A stretch of 64,000 nt of DNA from Paenibacillus endoradicis (GTDB lineage Bacteria > Bacillota > Bacilli > Paenibacillales > Paenibacillaceae): positions 1-64,000 of the forward strand of contig NZ_JANQBB010000002.1 of NCBI RefSeq assembly GCF_024721975.1, written 5' to 3'. Below the pieces are notes generated by a model, which was given only the letters and a program-made list of their open reading frames with translations, had not been told where the DNA came from and ran no database searches. Below, in pieces: positions 1 through 8,565 of the stretch. The position numbers and the translations under genes are program-made. Every line of letters begins with the position of its first letter. Position 1 is the stretch's first letter.

Positions 1-192
1 TCAAAATGCATATCCGGTATTAGCATCCGTTTCCGAATGTTATCCCAGTCTTATAGGCAGGTTACCTACGTGTTACTCACCCGTCCGCCGCTAAGTATCA
101 GAGAAGCAAGCTTCTCTTCAACTCCGCTCGACTTGCATGTATTAGGCACGCCGCCAGCGTTCGTCCTGAGCCAGGATCAAACTCTCCATTAA
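1..192 (-). rRNA. rrs: 16S ribosomal RNA, 5' end only (partial)
   Basis: The reverse strand holds the conserved start of bacterial 16S rRNA: AGAGTTTGATC at 185-175, followed by the CCTGGCTCAGGACGAACGCT block and the GCCTAATACATGCAAGTCGA block. Aligning AGAGTTTGATC to E. coli position 8 puts the mature 5' end near 192. The gene runs off the left edge, so only about the first 190 bases are present. The sequence is of Bacillota type. The rest of the operon lies outside the window. Confidence 0.97.
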
Positions 193-225
193 AGTGTTTG
201 ACTTGCTCATTTTGTTTCGCTTGTT

Positions 226-256
226 ATTATCATGTTCACGGGGTGAACATGATAAT
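226..256 (-). other. Perfect hairpin in the 16S leader
   Basis: A perfect 14-bp inverted repeat (ATTATCATGTTCAC at 226-239, its complement at 243-256) with a 3-nt loop lies about 35 nt upstream of the mature 16S end. It is within the transcribed leader. It could be part of the processing or antitermination region; no U-tract follows, so it is not a normal terminator. The role is inferred from position only. Confidence 0.6.
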
Positions 257-390
257 GGCAGTTCTTACTCGTTGTTCAGTTTTCAAAGATCAAAGTTAGA
301 TATATGGTGATGTTTTTTCTCAGTTAGACTGATTAAAATTCATCATTTTCTTCATTTCCAATCGCCCAATCTCTCGCGGCGACAAGAAAT

Positions 391-420
391 AATATATCAT
401 AAGTGTCTATCTCATTGCAA
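391..420 (-). promoter_or_regulatory. rRNA promoter, gene-proximal copy
   Basis: On the minus strand TTGCAA (420-415) and TATATT (396-391) are separated by 18 bp and followed by ATTTCTTGTCGC. The second copy further upstream has the same spacing and a matching start-site region, which supports both being real rRNA promoters. Confidence 0.65.
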
Positions 421-486
421 GTGTTTTTTTCGAAAAGATTAATTTCTTTTAACTTTTCTTTTGCACCGCTCGAAGCGACAAGTAGT

Positions 487-516
487 AATTTATCATATAA
501 TCACTATAAGAGTCAA
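487..516 (-). promoter_or_regulatory. rRNA promoter, distal copy
   Basis: On the minus strand TTGACT (516-511) and TAAATT (492-487) are separated by 18 bp. The downstream sequence ACTACTTGTCGC matches that of the proximal promoter about 96 bp away, so the two look like a duplicated tandem pair driving the 16S operon. Confidence 0.65.
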
Positions 517-589
517 CACTTTTCTGAAATAAATCAATAATTACAATAAATAATGCGATTTATAATCTATATTTTGATTCTTTCTTCTA

Positions 590-627
590 TATAAAGGGTG
601 TTAATCAGATAATCAACACCCTTTATA
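590..627 (-). terminator. Hairpin terminator after ygxA
   Basis: TATAAAGGGTGTT (590-602) pairs perfectly with 615-627. It begins directly after the ygxA stop codon. The T-run is poor, so it may act with other factors. Confidence 0.55.
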
Positions 628-1503
628 CTAATTATTTAATACATATTGCAGTTCGATTACATTATCTTGTGCATCTTTATTCAGGATACCTACTTCTTTC
701 AGATGATGCCCTTGAACAAGTTTCTGAACAACTAACGTAATATCATCTACAATATAGTGCAGATGAGGATGCTGCTGTAAATCACTTATGCTCCAAGACT
801 CCTCTTTCTCACTCATAATATCTAGGAGATACTTACAACATATCTTCATCTTACTCATAACCGAGAATTCACAAGCAAGCATAACTAGTTCAACACGTTG
901 TTCAATGGTTTCTGGACTCGCTATTAATTCTTCATATAACTTATATACACCTGGATGTACTTTTCGAATCTGTTTCCATACCGTAAGTTCTGGATGAATC
1001 CCCTCTTCAATAAGTACAATATTTGCCCAATGATGTATAGAAATCAAAATCTGACTATAAGCATCTAATACATTTCCTACAGACAGATTGCGTTTCGCTT
1101 GAAATAAGGTTTCAAGGTAACCGCTAAATTCACAAAGCTTTCGTTGATCTCGTAGCTTATTAGGAAACTTAATAATCTGTTGCTTCATCTTATCTAAATA
1201 TTGTTCGCTGTCCGCAATAATTTCTCCTGACATTAACCAATCCATCAAGTTGTATCGATTCTGGGTAGCACTGGAACTTTCTAACTCTCGTATATGTACC
1301 GTTCTAACAAAAATCCTCTCATGATTGATTTCTAAATGTTCAACCTTACGAACGACACTATCACTTGTTGAAACTACAAGCAGATAAAATACATATTCAT
1401 TTGTGTGGAAAGGAAATCTCTCCATATTATGCATAAGAACTAAGCCTTGTACATCTTCTCTAAATGCGTAAAGTTCAAGTAATTGTTTTTTTATAGTTTC
1501 CAC
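628..1503 (-). CDS. ygxA: YgxA-like nucleotidyltransferase-like protein
   Basis: A 291-residue soluble protein that I match to the YgxA family of Bacillus, annotated as nucleotidyltransferase-like with no settled function. No signal peptide or membrane segment is visible. The N-terminal part (about 1-110) is the predicted transferase-like fold and the rest is helical, with several Cys in the 210-225 region (LACEF and KICCKYL). The start is GTG at 1503 with GGAGG five bases upstream. Its place between a 16S gene and ygzB/perR matches my memory of the Bacillus rrnD neighbourhood, and this supports the name more than any motif does. The biochemical role is not known to me. Confidence 0.75.
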   Translation of the reverse strand: METIKKQLLELYAFREDVQGLVLMHNMERFPFHTNEYVFYLLVVSTSDSVVRKVEHLEINHERIFVRTVHIRELESSSATQNRYNLMDWLMSGEIIADSEQYLDKMKQQIIKFPNKLRDQRKLCEFSGYLETLFQAKRNLSVGNVLDAYSQILISIHHWANIVLIEEGIHPELTVWKQIRKVHPGVYKLYEELIASPETIEQRVELVMLACEFSVMSKMKICCKYLLDIMSEKEESWSISDLQQHPHLHYIVDDITLVVQKLVQGHHLKEVGILNKDAQDNVIELQYVLNN

Positions 1504-1684
1504 TACTGCCTCCGTATAGCTAATCGTATGAAGATACGATATAATATGAAATTGCAGACACTAGATTTGTTCGACAATTAGATGTTGATTCCTGCTTTAT
1601 TTTGAAATGTTTTGTCATGAAAGAAATTTATTAATTGAAAGTCGCTATTTTATTGAAGCTATTATACGAGGAAGGAATTACACA

Positions 1685-2071
1685 ATGAAAAGTATCTTTT
1701 TCAAATCAGCAAAAATCAATGAATTTCGATTATGGGGTATGATCTTCACACTTGTAGGTATGGGTGTAATGATTCTCGGTACAGGTGGTATATTACTATT
1801 TGGTAATGTAGGCAAAATTATCGCTGCCTTTTTCTTAGTTATCGGTTTAATCGCATTATTAATAAGTGTCGCAATCTACTTTTGGGCAGGAATGATGTCT
1901 ACGAGTGCAACTATGCTAGAATGTCCTGAATGCAATAGACAAACAAAAATGTTAGGAAAAACAGATCGTTGTATGTTTTGTAAAACGATACTGACACTTG
2001 ATCCAGATGTTGCAACTTCAAATGTTTCAGACCTTTCTGCTGATACGACAAATGAGCAAGCACGTACGTAG
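1685..2071 (+). CDS. ygzB: YgzB-like membrane protein (UPF0295 type)
   Basis: A 128-residue protein. It has two membrane helices (about residues 16-38 and 43-68) followed by a soluble tail with two cysteine pairs, CPEC and CMFC, that look like a zinc ribbon, then LTLDP. This layout matches the YgzB/UPF0295 family found next to perR in Bacillus. The ATG at 1685 is preceded by GAGGAAGG at good spacing. An in-frame extension to 1607 has no ribosome site and is rejected. It is read divergently from ygxA, and a strong terminator follows at 2118. Function is unknown. Confidence 0.8.
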   Translation: MKSIFFKSAKINEFRLWGMIFTLVGMGVMILGTGGILLFGNVGKIIAAFFLVIGLIALLISVAIYFWAGMMSTSATMLECPECNRQTKMLGKTDRCMFCKTILTLDPDVATSNVSDLSADTTNEQART

Positions 2072-2117
2072 TTAAGAGATTAGTCATTAATTCAAATAAA
2101 ACTATACATAACAATGG

Positions 2118-2151
2118 CAAAAGGCTAGTCAGACATCTGACTAGCCTTTTG
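2118..2151 (+). terminator. Rho-independent terminator after ygzB
   Basis: A perfect 15-bp stem (CAAAAGGCTAGTCAG at 2118-2132, complement at 2137-2151) with loop ACAT, flanked by A- and T-runs, so it could work in both directions. Confidence 0.88.
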
Positions 2152-2185
2152 TTTATAGTTATTGAATTTCCTCTTCCAATAAAGC

Positions 2186-2354
2186 TTCAAAAAGTGGGCT
2201 TTCGCAAGCCGAGAAGATGGAGTGCTACATGCGGAAGGAGGATACGCAAATGTACATGTTTTATACATGCGGACCGGACTTCCCAAGTTCGCCTCATCTT
2301 CAATGCCGAATATGCAACGGAGCCAACCTTCGTTATCAACGTCTGCTTTTTGAA
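2186..2354. repeat. Possible MITE-like intergenic element
   Basis: A segment of about 170 bp is bounded by inverted TTCAAAAAG (2186-2194) and CTTTTTGAA (2346-2354). It is richer in G+C than its surroundings and contains no convincing gene. Its right end stops five bases from the stop codon of the GH18 gene. The text resembles a dispersed intergenic element I associate with Paenibacillus genomes, but there is no second copy in this window, so the call rests on the ends and the composition. Confidence 0.4.
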
Positions 2355-2358
2355 CTTC

Positions 2359-4083
2359 CTATTTGAATAATGATTTCTCTATGACCGGCCATATAGACGG
2401 TTTCTGGAACGACCTTGCCCATGTTGCAACACCAGCAAGTTTATATTTATGCACAAGGTTAACTCGACTAGCAATCGAAAGTTCATCCTCTAGCCATATA
2501 CGCTGTTTAATACCTTCTTCAACATACTCAATATAATTTTGACCACTAGCATCATCTAACTTCGGTTCTAATGACTTCTCCGTAATAATTTCATCCGTAC
2601 GAATCATCCCGATTGCTTTTGAACTCACTTTCATAGAACCATCTTCCTTAACGGCCTCAGACCAGATCCGAGTATATAATGGCATCGCTAATATTAACTT
2701 CTCAGGAGGAACTCCATCTTCTTCGATAATTCGAGTTATTGAATTTTCAACCCAAGGAATAGAAGCCACTGAGCCTGACTTGGGACTTGCTGCCCAATGT
2801 TCGTCATACGCCATAACAATCATGTAATCGACGATTTTACCCAGTGCCTCGCGATCTAAAAATACCGACCACATTTCACTCGAAGACTTTGGTGTAACAT
2901 CAATTGAAACAACTAGCCCTTGCTCGTGCATAATAGGAGTTAACTCTTTAACAAATTGCACAAGATTTTCCTTATCTTCCGTATATACATTCTCAAAGTC
3001 AATATTAATACCTTCAAGTTGATAGAGCTCAGCAAATGCAATTAATTGCTGAATCATGAAAAATCTTTTTTCAGCACTTGCAAGAACTGCACTTGTCTGA
3101 TCAGGCTCAAATCCATTACTAAATAATGCCCAAACTTGATACCCTCGAGCGTGAGCCCATTCTATATATTCATGTGTTGCTTTACCTTTGATTTTCCCAG
3201 TATCATCAACGAGTTCAAACCACGTCGGACTTACTACATTAACACCTTCCATTGCAGGCATATCTACATATTTAGGTTGTCTATTATATATAGCTTCCCA
3301 AGTTAGATTAATCTTTTGACCAGATAGATCATGATCCAATCCTTTATACTCATCGATATTACTTAAGTATACAATTGGCTCACTAGTAGTCGTATGTGAG
3401 GTTTTAATATATCCTTCAATACCGTCTAGTGTTTGAACGCGAAGCCAACCTTCAAGTTGTTCCCATACCATAACTTGTTGTCCAGATTCTATTACTTTAC
3501 TATAGGGACTTTTAATCGTTGCAGATTCCCGCAAATGACTCCCCTTCTCATTACTAACAGTAACGGTATCTACAGAATCATTACCTTTATAGACCATAAC
3601 AATTCCTGTAGACTGTGAATATTCGATATGAAGATCATATAATTGCTCAATGATTTCTGATGGTATATACACTGTATTGTCAACGACATCTGCCGTTATA
3701 GTTAATTCATATGATTTCTCATTCAAAAGTGCATTAAGTGATTCCGTTTTAAATCTCAATACTTTATCAACGGTTGTTAAAACTAAAGTATTGCTTTCTT
3801 CTTCATAGTATATTGGTGAATCTACTAATATCGATTCTAGTAAAGGTAACGGGAGTTTTACATGTTCATCTACAATAACAGCACCAGAAGCTTGAATATT
3901 GCCATCATAATAGATCGGATGCTCAAATTGATAGGTAGTATTATTTTGTTCAAACGAAGGAACAAGTTTTACATAACCGATCCAACATGTTGCAACCAAT
4001 GCAATAACGAAAACCAACCAAATCATACTATTAAAGCGAGAATTTTTCCGCTTATCCACGTGAAATAATTGTCTAGGTTCCAA
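2359..4083 (-). CDS. Membrane-anchored GH18 hydrolase with stalk and SH3 domains
   Basis: A 574-residue protein with one N-terminal membrane helix (about 20-40). It then has a copper-amine-oxidase-N-like stalk domain (about 55-155), a bacterial SH3 domain (about 165-225) and a glycosyl hydrolase 18 barrel (about 255-574). The catalytic stretch is GINIDFENV, where the Asp and Glu of the DxE motif are kept but the first Asp of DGxxxDxE is Asn. This architecture is that of SleL/YdhD-type peptidoglycan or cortex hydrolases, so a cell-wall or spore role is likely. The start is TTG at 4083 with AGGAG ten bases upstream. A GTG at 4116 would start inside the perR terminator and is rejected. It follows perR but is separated by that terminator. 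Confidence 0.85.
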   Translation of the reverse strand: MEPRQLFHVDKRKNSRFNSMIWLVFVIALVATCWIGYVKLVPSFEQNNTTYQFEHPIYYDGNIQASGAVIVDEHVKLPLPLLESILVDSPIYYEEESNTLVLTTVDKVLRFKTESLNALLNEKSYELTITADVVDNTVYIPSEIIEQLYDLHIEYSQSTGIVMVYKGNDSVDTVTVSNEKGSHLRESATIKSPYSKVIESGQQVMVWEQLEGWLRVQTLDGIEGYIKTSHTTTSEPIVYLSNIDEYKGLDHDLSGQKINLTWEAIYNRQPKYVDMPAMEGVNVVSPTWFELVDDTGKIKGKATHEYIEWAHARGYQVWALFSNGFEPDQTSAVLASAEKRFFMIQQLIAFAELYQLEGINIDFENVYTEDKENLVQFVKELTPIMHEQGLVVSIDVTPKSSSEMWSVFLDREALGKIVDYMIVMAYDEHWAASPKSGSVASIPWVENSITRIIEEDGVPPEKLILAMPLYTRIWSEAVKEDGSMKVSSKAIGMIRTDEIITEKSLEPKLDDASGQNYIEYVEEGIKQRIWLEDELSIASRVNLVHKYKLAGVATWARSFQKPSIWPVIEKSLFK

Positions 4084-4102
4084 TTTTTTATCGCTCCTAA
4101 TT

Positions 4103-4142
4103 AAAAACGTGCACAAGAGCGATTAATCGCTGTTCTGCACGT
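4103..4142 (-). terminator. Rho-independent terminator after perR
   Basis: On the minus strand ACGTGCA...AGCGATTAATCGCT...TGCACGT folds into a long stem and is followed by TTTTTAATT. It sits directly between perR and the ribosome site of the GH18 gene. Confidence 0.85.
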
Positions 4143-4152
4143 CAGATGAAAT

Positions 4153-4590
4153 TTAATACTTAAGTTGAGTACTGCTACAATTTTGACATAGCCCATATAT
4201 TTCCATGCGATGTCCTTGAACAATAAATCCTGTACTTGCAGAAGCTGCACGCTCCACATCAAGTAGTGGAGGATGGACAAAATCTACGATTGACCCGCAA
4301 CATTTGCAAATTGCATGATAGTGATCTGATAAGTCCGCATCGAAGCGACTAGAATCATCGCCATAAGTTAATTCGCGTATTAATCCCGCTTCTACGAATA
4401 GACGTAAGTTGTTATAAATAGTTGCAACGCTCATGCTAGGATAAGTAGGTGATAAAGCCTTATATATATCATCAGCAGTAGGATGCGAATGCGTATCCAT
4501 CAGAAAACTTAATATCGCGTGTCGCTGCGGGGTCATTCGAACGCCATTAGTTTTCAATTGTTCTAAAGCTAATTGCACGTTTGTAATCAT
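4153..4590 (-). CDS. perR: Peroxide-responsive repressor PerR (Fur family)
   Basis: A 145-residue Fur-family regulator: a winged-helix DNA-binding half (MTPQRHAIL, then SMSVATIYNNL as recognition helix) and a dimerisation half. Two structural zinc pairs are present (CKCC and CQNC). The regulatory metal site has SRFDAD, with Asp at the position that separates PerR from Fur, and the DHYHAICK histidines that become oxidised by peroxide in the family. I choose the ATG at 4590, ten bases after GGGAAGG; a GTG three codons earlier is too close to it. ygxA and ygzB lie downstream as in Bacillus. A PerR box in front of katG at 46.8 kb fits this assignment. Iron or zinc sensing would be the alternative. 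Confidence 0.88.
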   Translation of the reverse strand: MITNVQLALEQLKTNGVRMTPQRHAILSFLMDTHSHPTADDIYKALSPTYPSMSVATIYNNLRLFVEAGLIRELTYGDDSSRFDADLSDHYHAICKCCGSIVDFVHPPLLDVERAASASTGFIVQGHRMEIYGLCQNCSSTQLKY

Positions 4591-4681
4591 TCCCCTCACG
4601 CCTTCCCTTATAATTTCATTACTACTATTGTACGTTTATATTTTGAGATTTGTCAATGAATCGGCATAAACTACGCTCTAA

Positions 4682-6256
4682 TTACTCTATAAGAATATAA
4701 TTAGAAGCATACATAGAGATTGTATATATTGCACTACCTACAGTTGTTTCATAGTGTTTCGTATTTTCTTCTACGATTTGACCACTCGATATTTTTCCAA
4801 AAGATACCTTTGCCCCCAATAAATAATGAGCTTTTTTGGGCAATTTCACAACAATATTTCCTACCGTTGCTGTTAAGGTCCAATCCCCTGCTACTTTATT
4901 CGTTATAACATGTAATGAGCCATTTAGTGCCGTTGCTTGTACGTCATCAAGTGGATTAATAAGTGTAACAATACCTTTCTTACTTTGTACAGTAACACTA
5001 CCATTTACATTTTTCATAAAAATATTACCTTGTTTACTACTTACTTCTACATTGCCTGTTATGTCATACGCATTAATTGCAGCACTATTACTTTCAATAT
5101 TGAGTTTATCCAATACCGTTATTCCCTCAATATGTAATGCTCCATGTTCTAACTTAATACTCATACCATCATTAAGTTCATAATCAATAGGTATAACTAT
5201 TTTCACATCCATACGTGGATAACGATTTAACTTATATAAGGGGAGTTGAGATTGCATCAATATTCCATTATCAAAGTTAACATCAATGTAGCTTTGTTGC
5301 TTCACTTCTAACGCTTCCTCTTCATCTTCCGTATTCACATAAAGAATCGGATAAAGCGTCAATTCATCTACATCATCACGAATAATTTCAACATAACCAT
5401 TTAGACTTCTAAATTGAATTTTTCCTGTTGCATCTGTTGGTAGTTTAATTGGAGCCAATTCATATCGAAATCCATCCGCTACATCCAACTGCTCTTTATT
5501 GGCAGCAGGAGCATGAAAACTCTGTAATATTTTAGTTGGATAATCACTATATTGCATAACGAAATAGGTTGAACTACTCAATATAATAAGAACGAACACA
5601 CCCCAATAATCCGGTCTAAAGGTTGATGTTCTATTAAACCAATAAAGATATATCCCTAATGCGATAAGCTCTAGCAGAAATACTATAGGGGTAATATAGC
5701 CCCATTGTACCCATTGGATCGGTGCAGCCGGTTGTAACCAAAGTAGAACTGCTAACAATGTTAATAGAGCACCTACAGTAATTCTTCCTACAAAGATATT
5801 GGTCCTTCTTTTCTGTTTCATATGAGTTGCCATATACATTACAATATTTAACAATACGATCATTGGATAGTGATAGATAATTTGTAATTTGAAAGCATAC
5901 GTATTACTTAATGGCAGGAACAGAACCACGGCAAGCACTAGTAACATTAATGAAAGAACAATTTTGATCCATGATTTCCGGTAAAAATATTCATCATCCA
6001 TAGTTTGTAAACCATTGAAAATCGCATAAAAATAATGATAAGGAAAAATAAGTATTAAAAAAGCGATCGTTAACGGCTGTTCAATAACAAATACATGTAA
6101 CAATGTATATGCAAGTGCGATGTGAAATAGAAAGCTACTCACAATAAATAATGCTTTATCGAAGATACCGCGATAATAATGACCTAAGCCCGGCAACAAC
6201 ATTGCCAGGCACGCTATAATCCAACTTTTTCTATTATCTACTCGTAACCGATCCAA
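4682..6256 (-). CDS. Polytopic membrane protein with DUF4097-like C-terminus
   Basis: A 524-residue protein I do not recognise as a named gene. The first 240 residues contain about eight hydrophobic helices, beginning with a PGLGHYYRG turn that recalls small TM2-like proteins. Residues 265-524 are hydrophilic, rich in short beta strands and G-N turns (NVEVSSKQGNIFMKNVNG and similar), as in the DUF4097 putative adhesin beta-helix. The TTG start at 6256 has GGAGG seven bases upstream and overlaps the end of the mgtC-type gene by 19 bases, so the two are probably translationally coupled. DUF4097 domains often occur in envelope-stress membrane proteins, but no function is shown here. Confidence 0.7.
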   Translation of the reverse strand: MDRLRVDNRKSWIIACLAMLLPGLGHYYRGIFDKALFIVSSFLFHIALAYTLLHVFVIEQPLTIAFLILIFPYHYFYAIFNGLQTMDDEYFYRKSWIKIVLSLMLLVLAVVLFLPLSNTYAFKLQIIYHYPMIVLLNIVMYMATHMKQKRRTNIFVGRITVGALLTLLAVLLWLQPAAPIQWVQWGYITPIVFLLELIALGIYLYWFNRTSTFRPDYWGVFVLIILSSSTYFVMQYSDYPTKILQSFHAPAANKEQLDVADGFRYELAPIKLPTDATGKIQFRSLNGYVEIIRDDVDELTLYPILYVNTEDEEEALEVKQQSYIDVNFDNGILMQSQLPLYKLNRYPRMDVKIVIPIDYELNDGMSIKLEHGALHIEGITVLDKLNIESNSAAINAYDITGNVEVSSKQGNIFMKNVNGSVTVQSKKGIVTLINPLDDVQATALNGSLHVITNKVAGDWTLTATVGNIVVKLPKKAHYLLGAKVSFGKISSGQIVEENTKHYETTVGSAIYTISMYASNYILIE

Positions 6257-6978
6257 CGAACACCCTCCACTTGCTTCAAATCTCGAATGAGTGACACAAT
6301 ATTTTCTTTGTGTTTTCGGGATATGTGAATATGAAGTGTGACTTTAATTTGTCGCTCTTCATTAATTCTTTCTCCAGTATTTGTATCGAATGTAGGCATA
6401 TCTTCAATGGACATTTTATTGAGAGAAGCATGATGTTCATCTAACGTTTGTTGCGTATGCAATAATAATATAGCTTGATCAGTGCACTTCATATTAACAA
6501 TATACTCTTGTTTGTTACGAATAAAACGAGCTTCTAATTTATTGAATAACCATAATGTTAAAATTACTAAAATCATAACGGCAATTGAAGCAAAATAAAA
6601 TCCTGCTCCTACAGCTAAACCGATTGCCGCGACAACCCACAATGAAGCTGCAGTCGTCAATCCTGATATCTTCTTACCTGTATACAAAATCGTTCCAGCC
6701 CCAAGGAAACCTACTCCTGTAATTACCGCAGCGGCAAGTCGCGCTGGATCGACACGTACATTAACTTCATTAACGAAATCAGAAAATCCATAAATAGATA
6801 ATAACATTAACAAACATGCCCCTACACAAACTAAAATATTAGTTCGAAAACCAGCTGCATGATTTGATTGTTCTCGTTCAAAGCCGATAATTCCACCTAG
6901 TACTAATGCTATGGCGAGACGAATCAATATTTCAACCTCGTCAATATACCAAGGACTTTCAACTGCAGCTAACAGCAT
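6238..6978 (-). CDS. MgtC/SapB family membrane protein
   Basis: A 246-residue protein with the MgtC/SapB membrane domain in residues 10-145: four or five helices including GGIIGFEREQ, HAAGFRTNILVCVGA and ITGVGFLGAGTIL, all hallmarks of the family. A cytosolic C-terminal domain (about 155-246) resembles the ACT-like tail of MgtC. Members are tied to magnesium limitation and virulence in Salmonella, while those in Gram-positives are mostly uncharacterised. The ATG at 6978 has GGAAG upstream. The downstream DUF4097-like gene overlaps it. Confidence 0.87.
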   Translation of the reverse strand: MLLAAVESPWYIDEVEILIRLAIALVLGGIIGFEREQSNHAAGFRTNILVCVGACLLMLLSIYGFSDFVNEVNVRVDPARLAAAVITGVGFLGAGTILYTGKKISGLTTAASLWVVAAIGLAVGAGFYFASIAVMILVILTLWLFNKLEARFIRNKQEYIVNMKCTDQAILLLHTQQTLDEHHASLNKMSIEDMPTFDTNTGERINEERQIKVTLHIHISRKHKENIVSLIRDLKQVEGVRWIGYE

Positions 6979-7023
6979 ATATGCACTTCCTTTATTAATA
7001 AGTAAAAATGACTATATACAGAT

Positions 7024-7056
7024 ACTGCGTGATTTCATAACTTGAAACCACGCAGT
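7024..7056 (-). terminator. Hairpin after gatB
   Basis: ACTGCGTG...CACGCAGT with an inner TTTC/GAAA pairing lies 37 bases beyond the gatB stop. The T-run is weak, so it is a probable terminator rather than a certain one. Confidence 0.5.
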
Positions 7057-7092
7057 AATATTTTGATATACTATGCAAATGTAATAATATAT

Positions 7093-8535
7093 TTACTGAG
7101 ATTTCAATCTCTCAATAAGTAGTTTGTTAACTAATGCAGGGTTTGCTTTACCTTTAGTTTCTTTCATTAACTGACCTACTAAGAAGCCAATTGCTTTCTC
7201 TTTACCTGCACGATAATCTTCAATAGATTGAGGATTACGTTCAAGTACAGCATCAACAATAGCAAGTAATGCACCTTCATCACTAATTTGAACAAGACCT
7301 TGTTCTTCAACAATTTGTCCGGGAAGCTTACCAGTCTCGATCATTGTTTTAAATACCGTTTTAGCAATTTTACCGTTAATTGTTCCTTTTTCAAGCAGAC
7401 CTAACATTTCACCTAGACCTTGACCAGTAAGAGCAACATCCGATAGTTCTTTATTATTACTATTCAGATAACCTAGAAGATCACCCATAATCCAGTTTGC
7501 TGCACCTTTAGCATCCTTAGTATATGAAAGACTTTCTTCAAATAGATCTGCTACCTTTTTGGAAGAAGTGATAACTTCAGCATCGTATTCAGAAAGTTCA
7601 TATTGCGAAGTATAGCGAGCTTTACGGGCATCTGGAAGTTCAGGAATTGTTGCACGAATCGCATCTTTCCATTCTTGACTAATGTTAAGCTTCACAAGAT
7701 CTGGGTCCGGGAAGTAACGATAATCATGGGCTTCTTCTTTACCACGCATAGAGAATGATTTACCTGCGGCATCATCAAAACGACGCGTTTCTTGAATAAC
7801 AATGCCTCCTTCATCAAGAATTTCTGCTTGACGAATTTGCTCGTATTCTAATCCACGTTGAACACCACGGAATGAGTTCATGTTTTTCAATTCTGCACGA
7901 GTACCAAATTGCTCTTGACCATAAGGACGTAAGCTAATGTTAGCATCGCAACGCAAGCTTCCCTCTTCCATCTTCACATCAGAAACATCGCAATACTGCA
8001 TGATCGTGCGAATTTTTTCAAGATAAGCTTTTGCTTCTTCTGGTGAACGAATATCCGGTTCGGATACGATCTCAATAAGAGGTGTACCTACACGGTTGAA
8101 GTCAACTAATGAAGCATATCCACCATCAATATGCGTTAACTTACCAGCATCTTCTTCAAGATGAACACGAGTAATACCAATACGTTTTGTCTCACCGTTC
8201 ACTTCAATATCAATATATCCGTGCTCACCAATTGGTTGGTCAAATTGTGAAATCTGATACGCCTTTGGAGAATCAGGATAGAAATAGTTTTTACGATCGA
8301 ATTTACTAATATCAGCGATTTGGCAGTTCAATGCCATTGAAGCTTTCATTGCATATTCTACAGCTTGATGGTTCAGAACAGGAAGTACTCCTGGGTGACC
8401 TAAGCAAACTGGACATGTATGAGAGTTAGCAGGTGCACCGAAAGCAGTTGAACAGCCACAGAAAATTTTACTATTCGTATGCAGCTCAACGTGTACTTCC
8501 AAACCTACGACCGTCTCGTATTTATTGGTAGTCAT
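7093..8535 (-). CDS. gatB: Asp-tRNA(Asn)/Glu-tRNA(Gln) amidotransferase subunit B
   Basis: A 480-residue GatB, full length. It opens with [13 protein letters not shown], holds the zinc-binding stretch [20 protein letters not shown], and has the GatB kinase-like core (FPDPDL and [21 protein letters not shown] region) plus the C-terminal YqeY-like tail. It binds the mischarged tRNA and activates the side-chain carboxyl for amidation with ammonia passed from GatA. The ATG at 8535 follows AAAGGAAG; the upstream in-frame GTG at 8562 would need an unsupported extension. It is last in a gatC-gatA-gatB operon with about 30-bp gaps. Confidence 0.97.
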   Translation of the reverse strand: MTTNKYETVVGLEVHVELHTNSKIFCGCSTAFGAPANSHTCPVCLGHPGVLPVLNHQAVEYAMKASMALNCQIADISKFDRKNYFYPDSPKAYQISQFDQPIGEHGYIDIEVNGETKRIGITRVHLEEDAGKLTHIDGGYASLVDFNRVGTPLIEIVSEPDIRSPEEAKAYLEKIRTIMQYCDVSDVKMEEGSLRCDANISLRPYGQEQFGTRAELKNMNSFRGVQRGLEYEQIRQAEILDEGGIVIQETRRFDDAAGKSFSMRGKEEAHDYRYFPDPDLVKLNISQEWKDAIRATIPELPDARKARYTSQYELSEYDAEVITSSKKVADLFEESLSYTKDAKGAANWIMGDLLGYLNSNNKELSDVALTGQGLGEMLGLLEKGTINGKIAKTVFKTMIETGKLPGQIVEEQGLVQISDEGALLAIVDAVLERNPQSIEDYRAGKEKAIGFLVGQLMKETKGKANPALVNKLLIERLKSQ

Positions 8536-8565
8536 AATAATCTTCCTTTCGTAATCACGCACAAA

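Noticed and set aside
1607..1684. N-terminal extension of ygzB to 1607
   Set aside because: There is no ribosome site for the extension, and the ATG at 1685 has GAGGAAGG and fits the family length.
4084..4116. GTG start for the GH18 gene at 4116
   Set aside because: It would begin inside the perR terminator stem and has no ribosome site. The TTG at 4083 has AGGAG ten bases upstream.
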